The notes under the pieces: model-generated
Database searches by the model: none
What the model saw: the letters and a program-made list of their open reading frames with translations, nothing else
What the model was told of the DNA's origin: nothing
Source of the DNA: an uncultured Gemmobacter sp.
GTDB taxonomy: Bacteria > Pseudomonadota > Alphaproteobacteria > Rhodobacterales > Rhodobacteraceae
Length of the DNA: 11,025 nt
Direction of reading: 5' to 3'
NCBI GenBank assembly: GCA_937983495.1
Contig: CALKAA010000206.1
Span: 1-11,025 of the forward strand
In this document: positions 1-6,067 of the stretch, piece after piece
Position numbering within the stretch: position 1 is the stretch's first letter
How the letters are laid out: each line of letters opens with the position of its first letter
Position numbers and translations under genes: made by a program

Positions 1-443
1 GAGAAGCGGAACACCACCGCGGGCGGCGCCGCGCCCCCAAAGGGACGATCGTCGCGGACATAGGTCCATAGCCGCGCCGTCTTCGTGCCGCCGCGGGCCA
101 GCAGCGGCACCGTCGTATCGTCACCATGCAGGCGTTCGGCCACCATGACATGCGCCGCGATCAGATCATGGAGCGGTTTCAGCAGATCGGTCACGGCGCC
201 GACCTGGTCGGCAAGCGTCGAGAGGCTGAGGTCCACGCCTTCCCGCGCATAACGCTCGGCCTGACGGTTCAAAGGCTGATGCTGGCCGAATTTTTCGAAG
301 ACAATCATCGCCAACAGGCTGGGGCCTGCCCAACCCCGCGGGATCGGGTGGAATGGCGCGGGCGGCTGGCTGATCTTTTCGCAGGTCCGGCAGGTGAACT
401 TTTCGCGCACGGTCTGGATCACCTTCCATTCTGGCGGCGTCTG
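1..443 (-). pseudogene. IS66-family transposase (TnpC) fragment
   Basis: The minus strand reads continuously as the middle of an IS66-type transposase, the DDE enzyme that moves IS66 elements. Visible stretches are KFTCRTCEKISQPPAPFHPI (a CxxC zinc-binding segment), RGWAGPSLLAMIVFEKFGQH, YAREGVDLSLSTLADQVG, and RLHGDDTTVPLLARG followed by YVRDDRPFGG. The reading runs off the left edge, so the C-terminal catalytic part is not visible. Family resemblance stops at about 436-443, just before PPEWKVIQ. Upstream of that the frame stays open but no longer reads like IS66, so the N-terminal third is missing and a recombination junction lies there. No IS66 terminal repeat is seen at the junction. This is a remnant, probably not expressed. 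The family call rests on recognised motifs; the exact break point is approximate. Confidence 0.8.
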
Positions 444-573
444 TTTGGGGTGTGCCTCTCCTTTGGGTGATGGTTTTGCGAGTAAAGGAACATTATGTCC
501 TGCAAAATCACGCAGGCCCACTCGCCATAAACGGGTCACAGGGAAAGCCCATAAGCAGGGCCTCAGCCGCGCC

Positions 574-833
574 TCAGGCCGGAACCTCGCCCAAGGTGGA
601 ACCGCTGCGGATCACCCCGCCGCAACTGGTCTGGCACCCCAGATAGGCCACGGGTCTGCCATCCAGCTCCGCCACCGACGACCCCTGCGTGATCACAGCG
701 CCGCATGCACTGGCACATCCCCGAGCCGGGCAATCGCCCGCCTGTCGATCTCGCCCGAACCGCATGTGGTGATGGGGTTCAGCCCATGTTTCGGGCAGTC
801 ATGGGTGTCTCCCACGCGGGCAATCGCAGGCAT
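574..833 (-). pseudogene. PAAR-domain T6SS spike-tip protein, frameshifted
   Basis: PAAR proteins form the sharp tip that sits on the VgrG trimer of the type VI secretion spike. Translation from ATG at 833 gives MPAIARVGDTHDCPKHGLNP, the usual PAAR opening, and continues for 39 residues to RRAIARLGD. After that the frame changes: the original frame stops at 693-695, while the PAAR sequence resumes in another frame as CGAVITQGSSVAELDGRPVA and ends at 574. Restoring one base near 711-716 gives a single protein of about 86 residues, normal for a stand-alone PAAR. A good ribosome-binding site (GGGAGA, 7 bases before ATG) supports the start. An upstream reading frame may end in a TGATG overlap with this ATG, but it is cut by the IS5 remnant within 70 bases. 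The gene faces away from vgrG and is separated from it by the IS stack. Whether the shift is a true mutation or a sequencing error cannot be told here. Confidence 0.85.
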
Positions 834-898
834 CAGAGCGTCTCCCAGATATCGTATGGGCAGCCCTTCACGGTTGCCGCCCCAGGTTTCGATCAGCC

Positions 899-1369
899 TA
901 GACTCAGGACACGTTCTTGATCAGAGCCAGAACAAGACGGTCGCTGCGAGCATGATGGCGGAGGAGAAGGTTTCCGGGCACTGGTCATATCGCGTGGCAA
1001 CGCGCCGCCAATCCTTCAGGCGACCGAACATGATCTCGATGCGGTTGCGGCGTTTGTAGCGCCGCTTGTCGTATTTCACGGCTTTCTTGCGTGACTTTCG
1101 ACCCGGGATGCAGACCTTTATCCGCTTGTCTTTCAACGCGTTTTCTGCACCAATCTGCGTCATAGCCACGGTCAGCGAGCAGCCACCCCGCCTTCGGCAG
1201 GCTGCCCAGCAAGGCCGCCGCGCCGGTGTAATCGCTCACTTGACCGGCCGACATGAAGAACCCGATCGGCCGCCTCTTCGCATCCGCAACAGCGTGCAGC
1301 TTGGTGTTCATGCCCCCTTTGGTGCGCCCGATCTGGCTCCCGTGCCCCCCTTTTGACGCACAGGCTCGA
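899..1369 (-). mobile_element. IS5-family element remnant (3' half)
   Basis: Only the downstream half of an IS5-family element (IS427-like) remains. One end lies near 899-902, where an end-like sequence beginning GACTCAGGACACG starts next to CTAG, a plausible target for this family. On the other side the element stops exactly where the terminal repeat of the IS3 element begins (1370). The missing N-terminal half of the transposase is not found beyond the far IS3 end at 3660, so the loss is a deletion and not a simple interruption. The outer boundary near 899 is inferred from the transposase stop and the end-like sequence, and could be off by a few bases. Confidence 0.75.
921..1369 (-). pseudogene. 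IS5-family transposase, 5'-truncated and frameshifted
   Basis: The minus strand encodes the C-terminal half of an IS5-type DDE transposase. It reads VHRACASKGGHGS, GRTKGGMNTKLHAVAD, FFMSAGQVSDYTGAAALLG and then LADRGYDADW, which holds the second catalytic Asp. After this the family sequence shifts frame and continues as LKDKRIKVCIPGRKS, YDKRRYKRRNRIEIMFGRLK (catalytic Glu in RIEIMFG) and AATVLFWL, ending at 921. The shift coincides with a run of four A (T at 1141-1144 on the plus strand): removing one A restores GYDADWCRNALKDK. The first catalytic Asp and everything before it are absent, replaced by the IS3 end at 1370. The product cannot be an active transposase. Translation beyond 1370 in this frame is IS3 and IS256 DNA read backwards and is not part of the gene. 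Confidence 0.85.
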
Positions 1370-1397
1370 TGGACCTGTCGCGGTTTGGTGCCGCTCC
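1370..1397 (+). repeat. Left terminal inverted repeat of the IS3 element
   Basis: The 28 bases starting TGGACCTGTCGCG and ending in GGTGCCGCTCC are repeated in inverted orientation at 3633-3660, with two mismatches (14th and 15th bases). They mark the left end of the IS3-family element. The OrfA start codon lies 36 bases downstream at 1433. Confidence 0.85.
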
Positions 1398-1451
1398 TTT
1401 GATCACGTAATGTGCAGCAAGGGAGATGAACCATGGGCACAGGCAGAACGG

Positions 1452-1459
1452 ATGAATTT
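1452..1459. repeat. 8-bp target-site duplication, left copy (IS256)
   Basis: ATGAATTT occurs directly before the left end of the IS256 element and again directly after its right end at 2838-2845. The duplicated bases fall inside the IS3 OrfA start (…DEF), and excising one copy with the element restores the IS3 reading frame. IS256-family elements typically make 8- or 9-bp duplications. Confidence 0.9.
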
Positions 1460-2837
1460 GTTAGCGTCCGCGCACGTGGTGTAATTTCAGCGCCTTCGAC
1501 GGTGTAATCCCGGGTGGCCATCGAGGTGTATGGTCGAGGTGGAGTTTCGACGCTTCAACCACGAACCTTACGGAGACCCCGATGACCAAATCCAACATGG
1601 ACCTGTCCGAGCTTCTGGCCAGGCACGATCAGGGCGACTTCCTGCGCGGCATCGCCGAGGCCGTGCTGCAGCTGATCATGGAGGCCGATGTCGACGGCCT
1701 GATCGGCGCCGGTCGGCATGAACGCAGCGGCGAGCGCACGACCTGGCGCAACGGGTATCGGGAGCGCGCGCTCGATACCCGTATGGGCACACTGAACCTG
1801 AAGGTGCCGAAGCTGCGGCAGGGCAGCTACTTCCCGGGCTTTCTCGAGGCCCGCAAGACCTCGGAACAGGCGCTGGTGGCGGTGATCCAGGAGGCGTGGA
1901 TCGGCGGCGTTTCGACCCGGCGGGTGGATGAGCTGGTGCAGGCGATGGGGCTCAGCGGCATCTCCAAGAGCACGGTGTCGAAGCTTTGCAAGGACATTGA
2001 TGAGAGGGTGGGCGAGTTCCTGAACCGCCCGCTGACCGGGGAATGGCCCTATGTCTGGCTCGACGCCACCTACCTGAAGGTCCGTCAGGGCGGCCGCATC
2101 GTGCCGGTCGCGGCGATAATCGCCGTGGCCGCCAACACCGAGGGCCGCCGCGAGATCATCGGCCTGGGCATCGGTCCCTCGGAAGCCGAGACCTTCTGGA
2201 CCGAGTTCCTGCGCTCGCTACGCGCCCGCGGCCTTGGCGGGGTCAGGCTGGTGATCAGCGACGCCCACACCGGCCTCAAGGCCGCCATCGCCCGGGTCTT
2301 CGAAGCCACCCGGCAACGCTGCCGCGTTCACTGGATGCGCAACGCCCTCGCGCATGTGTCCAGGGGCCAGCACACCGTCATCGCCGCCGCGATCCGCCAG
2401 GCCTTCGATCAACCCGACCGCGCCCATGCCGGAGAGACCTGGCGCAAGGTGGCCGAGCAGCTGCGCCCGCGTTGGCCGAAGCTGGCCGATCTCATGGACG
2501 CCAGCGAGCACGACGTTCTGGCCTACATGTCCTTCCCCCGCCAGCACCGGACCAAGCTGCATTCCACGAACCCGATCGAGCGGCTCAACAAGGAGGTCAA
2601 GCGCCGCGCCGATGTGGTCGGGATCTTCCCCAACGAGGCCTCCATCATGCGCCTGATCGGCGCGGTCCTGTTCGAGCAGAACGACGAGTGGCAGACGGCC
2701 AGCCGCTACATGATGGTCGAGGCCTTCGCCCAGATCGACAAGGAGGAGATCGATCCCATTCTCAGCATAACCACGAAAGCCGCCTGATCATGACCTCAGG
2801 CCATCCGGGAAATTACACCACCTTGACGGACGTGACC
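1460..2837 (+). mobile_element. Complete IS256-family insertion sequence
   Basis: A 1378-bp element flanked by the ATGAATTT duplication. Its ends are imperfect inverted repeats: the first 29 bases (with the block GTGGTGTAATTTC at 1476-1488 and CGTCC at 1465-1469) match the reverse complement of the last 29 at 21 positions. It carries one intact transposase gene in the same direction as the IS3 element it interrupts. The clear target duplication and intact ends suggest this is the most recent insertion in the stack. Element length agrees with the family norm of about 1.3-1.4 kb. Confidence 0.9.
1582..2787 (+). CDS. IS256-family (mutator-like) transposase
   Basis: This 401-residue protein is a complete IS256-type DDE transposase, the enzyme that cuts and rejoins the ends of its own element. 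The usual landmarks are present in order. An N-terminal part contains RTTWRNGYRERALDTRMGTL, followed by an HTH-like region STRRVDELVQAMGLSGISKS. The first catalytic Asp161 lies in VWLDATYLKV and the second Asp227 in LVISDAHTGLKAA. The Cys/His segment CRVHWMRNALAHV (residues 247-259) follows, and the catalytic Glu333 is in STNPIERLNKEVKRR. The ATG is preceded by GGAGA five bases upstream. The length matches the family and no stop or shift interrupts it, so it is probably functional. It lies in the plus direction inside the broken IS3 ORF; transcription could read into vgrG about 1.2 kb downstream, though no promoter for that is evident. Confidence 0.95.
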   Translation: MTKSNMDLSELLARHDQGDFLRGIAEAVLQLIMEADVDGLIGAGRHERSGERTTWRNGYRERALDTRMGTLNLKVPKLRQGSYFPGFLEARKTSEQALVAVIQEAWIGGVSTRRVDELVQAMGLSGISKSTVSKLCKDIDERVGEFLNRPLTGEWPYVWLDATYLKVRQGGRIVPVAAIIAVAANTEGRREIIGLGIGPSEAETFWTEFLRSLRARGLGGVRLVISDAHTGLKAAIARVFEATRQRCRVHWMRNALAHVSRGQHTVIAAAIRQAFDQPDRAHAGETWRKVAEQLRPRWPKLADLMDASEHDVLAYMSFPRQHRTKLHSTNPIERLNKEVKRRADVVGIFPNEASIMRLIGAVLFEQNDEWQTASRYMMVEAFAQIDKEEIDPILSITTKAA

Positions 2838-2845
2838 ATGAATTT
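2838..2845. repeat. 8-bp target-site duplication, right copy (IS256)
   Basis: Second copy of ATGAATTT, immediately outside the right end of the IS256 element; the partner is at 1452-1459. After it the IS3 OrfA frame resumes with CGC AAG GAT. Confidence 0.9.
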
Positions 2846-3632
2846 CGCAAGGATGCGGTGCGGATCGCGCTGACCAGCGGGCTTTCGCTGCGTCAGGTTG
2901 CGGATGATCTGGGGGTCGGCTTATCGACCTTGAACAAGTGGGTGAACGCACACCGGGACACGGATGTGGTCTCGGCCGAGGATCGCGAGTTGGCGCGGGA
3001 GAACGGACGGCTTCGGCGCGAGATGCGCGAGAACGGGATTGTCGTTGAAAGAACGAGGAAATTCAAAGCGACAACAGACAGTGACCACACCTTCAACATC
3101 GCGCCAAACCTGCTGGACCGTGACTTCATGGCGGATAGGCCCAATCAGAAATGGGCGGGCGACATCAGCTATATCTGGACCCGTGAGGGGTGGTTGTATC
3201 TGGCAGTTATCCTCGATCTGCACTCGAGGCGCGTCATCGGATGGGCCGTCAGCAACCGGATGAAACGCGATCTGGCGATCCGGGCCTTGAAGATGGCCAT
3301 CGCGCTGCGGTCGCCGCCCAGGGGCTGCATTTTCCACAGCGATCGCGGCAGCCAATACTGTTCACATGACTACCAGAAGGTGCTGCGCGAGCACGGCCTG
3401 AAGCCGTCGATGAGCGGAAAAGGCAACTGCTATGACAACGCCGCAGTCGAAACCTTCTTCAAGACCATCAAGGCCGAGTTGATCTGGCGGCGCACTTGGG
3501 AGACGCGTCGCAAGGCAGAAACCGCCATCTTCCAATACTTCAACGGCTTCTATAACCCGCGCCGTCGGCATTCAGCATTGAGAGGCAAAAGCCCATTGCC
3601 CTTCGAACGCCAAGTGGCCTAAACGAGCACTG

Positions 3633-3660
3633 GGAGCGGCACCAATACGCGACAGGTCCA
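3633..3660 (-). repeat. Right terminal inverted repeat of the IS3 element
   Basis: Inverted counterpart of 1370-1397 (26 of 28 bases identical), ending in GACAGGTCCA and lying 10 bases after the transposase stop codon. It fixes the right boundary of the IS3 element, so the DNA from 3661 onward belongs to the T6SS locus side. Confidence 0.85.
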
Positions 3661-4015
3661 GTTAACAGGTCCGGAGAATATCGGCCCGGAGAGAACACCT
3701 GTGCGCCTTTCGGGACGTGGGCCGGTTAACAGCCCCTCCCGCATAACCCCCGAAAACAACGGAGAAATCCGACCTCAGCCGGATCAGGAGAAAGCTTTAT
3801 CGCGGGCAAGTGGCGGAGAGGACGGGTCTGGGGTCGAACCTTCTCTCCCCTCCAGGCCATCGTTTTGTTTTCCGTTAACCCGCACCACGCGCCATGCGCC
3901 CGCCCTGCCCTGCGGGTGAAGCAGCCGCCGCCTCCTGCCCCGCACATTTCCGCTTGGCCCCTGCCTGCCGGGATGTTAACTTTTTTCAGATTGAGTTCAG
4001 GCGCAAGGCATTCCG
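3661..4015. other. Non-coding leader between the IS3 end and vgrG
   Basis: No convincing gene lies in these 355 bases; reading frames here are short and have no family features. The stretch contains four copies of the palindrome GTTAAC (3661-3666, 3725-3730, 3874-3879, 3975-3980), striking in such GC-rich DNA. It also contains a tRNA-end-like string at 3811-3840 that does not fold as a tRNA, and a T-run at 3981-3986 just before the vgrG start. A weak ribosome-binding site (AAGG at 4005-4008) sits seven bases before the vgrG ATG. The vgrG promoter presumably lies here, but no clear sigma-70 pair was recognised. Confidence 0.5.
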
Positions 4016-6064
4016 ATGAACACGTTTTTTTCCCAATCCTCGCGCATGGGCCGGCTCTCGACGGCTCTCGGGCCGGATGTGCTGGTGCTGCAACGGTTCG
4101 AGGGGACCGAGCGGCACAATGACCTTTACGAATGGTCGGTCGATTGCCTCGCTGCTCAGCCCGACGTGGATTTCGACGCACTGATCGGGACGCATGCGAC
4201 GGTCACGCTGGTCACCAAGCAGGGCGAGCGCCCTTTCGACGGGATCGTCACTGAGGCGCGCTGGAGGGGGGCAGGCGACAACGGGCATCGCTACCGGCTT
4301 ACGCTGAAACCGTGGTTCTTCCTTGCCAGCCTTCGCCGTAACCAGCGAATTTTTCATGACAAAACCGTCGTGGATATCCTCACGGAACTGCTCGGCACCT
4401 ATGCCTCGGCGGGCAGGCTGGTGGTGAAGCTCACCGCCGATTATCCGGTGCTCGAATATACCGTGCAATACCGCGAATCCGACATGGCCTTCGCCACCCG
4501 CATGATGGAGCGGCACGGGATTTCCTACCACTTCCGGCATGTTGAGGGTGGTCACGAAATGGTGCTGACCGACATGGCCGAAACCCATGACTCCATCGGC
4601 GTGCGGCCCTTCCACCCTGATGACGGCCACCATCAAGAGGACATCGACCACTTCTGGGAGTGGCGCCCGGCGCGGCGGATCACGACGGGCGCGATCCGGC
4701 TGACCGACTACAATTTCAAGACGCCGAATGCCGCGATGGAGGTAGATCGGCAGGGCGATGCCGCCAATGCTCAGGGTCAGATCGAGAGCTTCGACTGGCC
4801 CGGGGATTACCTCGATCAGGGCCGCGGCAAGGTCGTGGCCGGGCTGCGGTCCAACGCCGAACGCGGACAAGATCGGCGGTATGAGGCGGTGGGCGACGTG
4901 GTGGCGCTCAGTGCTGGTATGCGGGTCACACTGGGGGGCGATCCGGTGCCAGGCTTGGGCGAGGACTACCTGTGCCTTGCAGCGCGTCATTCATATACTT
5001 CGGACAATTATGGCTCTGGCGGGACGAGCGGCGATGGCTACGCCTATTCGGGCCGCTATCTGCTGATGCCCGCGAGCGCGCCGATGCTGCCCGAACTCAA
5101 GACCGCAAGGGCCGATGTGAAGGGCCCGCAAACGGCGGTGGTGGTCGGCGAGGGCGAGATCGACTGCGACGAATACGGCCGCATCCTCGTGCAGTTTCAC
5201 TGGGATCTGGAGGCGGCGATCTCGATGCGCTGCCGTGTGTCGCAATCCTGGGCCGGCAACGGCTGGGGCGGCATGGTGATCCCGAGGATCGGCATGGAAG
5301 TCGTGGTCGAATTCCTCGACGGAGACCCCGACAAACCGCTGGTCACCGGCTGTGTCTATAACGGGCGCAAGAAGGTACCATACGACCTGCCCAAGCATAA
5401 AACGCGCAGCACATTCCGGACGGATACCCATCAAGGCACCGGGTTTAATGAACTGCGGTTCGAGGATGCCCGCGGCGAAGAGGAGATCTTTGTTCATGCT
5501 CAGAAAGACATGAATATCGAAGTCCTCAAGGACCGCTCCAAACAGATCGGTCGCGACCAGTCAGAACATGTCGGCAACGACAAGTCGATCGAGGTAGGTG
5601 GCGATCATGATGAGGTGATCTCGGGGAACATGTCGATCGCCGTGGGCAAAAATCCGCTGTCTGACCTGCTGATGAGCAAGACGAAACTACTGTTCGACAA
5701 GGCGGGCACGGCTCTTGGCAAACTGAAGATCCCCGACCCGTTCAACTTCGCCAAGGGCAACTACCAGCTTTTCATCGAGAAGAACCGCTCAGAAGTAGTG
5801 GGGATCGGGTCCTCCGAAGTGGTTGGCGCGGCGAAATCCATCGTCGTGGGCCACACATTCCAGACCACCGTTGGCAAGGCACACAGCGTGATCGTGCGCG
5901 AACGCGCAGATATGGATGTGGGGAAGGTGATGAACATCCGCGTCGGCGAGCAACTGACGATCAAGGTCGGCGAGAAGTCGCTGCTCACGATGTCGAAGGA
6001 AGGCAACATCGTCATTCAGGGCACGCATATCGCGCTGAAGGCGGACAAGATCACGCAGAACTGA
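4016..6064 (+). CDS. vgrG: T6SS spike protein VgrG
   Basis: VgrG trimerises to form the spike on the Hcp tube of the type VI secretion system and carries effectors out of the cell. The 682 residues show the family layout. The N-terminal gp27-like part (about 1-350) includes ERHNDLYEWSVDCL, LIGTHATVTLV, FDGIVTEARW, LTLKPWFFLASLRRNQRIF, YTVQYRESDMAFATRMMERH and GISYHFRH. The gp5 OB-fold (about 371-450) has DEYGRILVQFHWD, RVSQSWAGNGWGGMVIPRIG and VEFLDGDPDKPLVTGCVYNG. A C-terminal beta-helix follows, made of short VG-type repeats (about 495-545 and 590-660). Between the two repeat blocks, residues 547-588 form a different, more hydrophobic segment. There is no added toxin domain after the helix, so this is a structural VgrG that should depend on a separate cargo. 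The ATG has AAGG seven bases upstream. It is followed after 3 bp by the next gene, implying an operon. No adaptor gene (DUF4123, DUF2169 or DUF1795 type) lies between them. Confidence 0.95.
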   Translation: MNTFFSQSSRMGRLSTALGPDVLVLQRFEGTERHNDLYEWSVDCLAAQPDVDFDALIGTHATVTLVTKQGERPFDGIVTEARWRGAGDNGHRYRLTLKPWFFLASLRRNQRIFHDKTVVDILTELLGTYASAGRLVVKLTADYPVLEYTVQYRESDMAFATRMMERHGISYHFRHVEGGHEMVLTDMAETHDSIGVRPFHPDDGHHQEDIDHFWEWRPARRITTGAIRLTDYNFKTPNAAMEVDRQGDAANAQGQIESFDWPGDYLDQGRGKVVAGLRSNAERGQDRRYEAVGDVVALSAGMRVTLGGDPVPGLGEDYLCLAARHSYTSDNYGSGGTSGDGYAYSGRYLLMPASAPMLPELKTARADVKGPQTAVVVGEGEIDCDEYGRILVQFHWDLEAAISMRCRVSQSWAGNGWGGMVIPRIGMEVVVEFLDGDPDKPLVTGCVYNGRKKVPYDLPKHKTRSTFRTDTHQGTGFNELRFEDARGEEEIFVHAQKDMNIEVLKDRSKQIGRDQSEHVGNDKSIEVGGDHDEVISGNMSIAVGKNPLSDLLMSKTKLLFDKAGTALGKLKIPDPFNFAKGNYQLFIEKNRSEVVGIGSSEVVGAAKSIVVGHTFQTTVGKAHSVIVRERADMDVGKVMNIRVGEQLTIKVGEKSLLTMSKEGNIVIQGTHIALKADKITQN

Positions 6065-6067
6065 CGT

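Larger units (their letters stand above)
1433..3622 (+). pseudogene. IS3-family transposase, fused OrfA-OrfB by deletion, interrupted by IS256
   Basis: Reading from ATG 1433 gives MGTGRTDEF. Joining across the IS256 insertion (TTT at 1457-1459 to CGC at 2846) gives RKDAVRIALTSGLSLRQVAD in the same frame, so before insertion this was one open frame of 267 residues. The OrfA helix-turn-helix (SLRQVADDLGVGLSTLNKWV) is intact. At LARENGRLRREMRENGIVVE the sequence jumps from the OrfA coiled-coil region straight into the OrfB N-terminus. This removes the usual leucine-zipper end, the frameshift window and the OrfB HTH region. The OrfB catalytic domain is otherwise complete: Asp in WAGDISYIW, Asp in FHSDRGSQYC, Glu in NAAVETFFKTIK, with DDE 35 spacing. 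It is interrupted now. A short start at GTG 2858 would give 254 residues but lacks OrfA's first residues. Activity is unlikely. Confidence 0.85.
1370..3660 (+). mobile_element. IS3-family element, internally deleted and split by IS256
   Basis: Two near-perfect inverted ends define this element. The sequence at 1370-1397 starts TGGACCTGTCGCG, and its counterpart at 3633-3660 ends CGCGACAGGTCCA; they match at 26 of 28 positions. Without the inserted IS256 and one target copy the element is about 905 bp. That is shorter than the usual 1.2-1.4 kb of IS3-family elements, because coding sequence between OrfA and OrfB is missing. No matching 3- or 4-base target duplication flanks the ends (CGA on the left, GTT on the right). 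The left side lies in truncated IS5 sequence and the right side in unrelated non-coding DNA, consistent with an adjacent deletion or recombination after insertion. Confidence 0.85.

Noticed and set aside
394..1059. 221-residue plus-strand open frame.
   Set aside because: It runs across the IS66 fragment, the antisense of the PAAR gene and the IS5 remnant. Its composition is Arg/Ser-rich shadow coding with no family features.
985..1521. 178-residue minus-strand open frame starting inside the IS256 element.
   Set aside because: Residues before the HRACASKGG segment are antisense IS256 and IS3 DNA. Only the part below 1370 is IS5 transposase, so the start at 1521 is artificial.
3811..3840. String resembling the 3' end of a serine tRNA on the minus strand (CCTCTCCGCCA preceded by GGTTCGA).
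   Set aside because: The T-arm stem does not pair beyond two bases, the distance from GGTTCGA to the end is too long, and no acceptor partner or anticodon arm is found upstream. It may be chance or a badly decayed fragment.
3986..4990. 334-residue minus-strand frame opposite vgrG.
   Set aside because: Antisense to strongly conserved VgrG sequence, with no family features. High GC DNA makes long antisense frames common.
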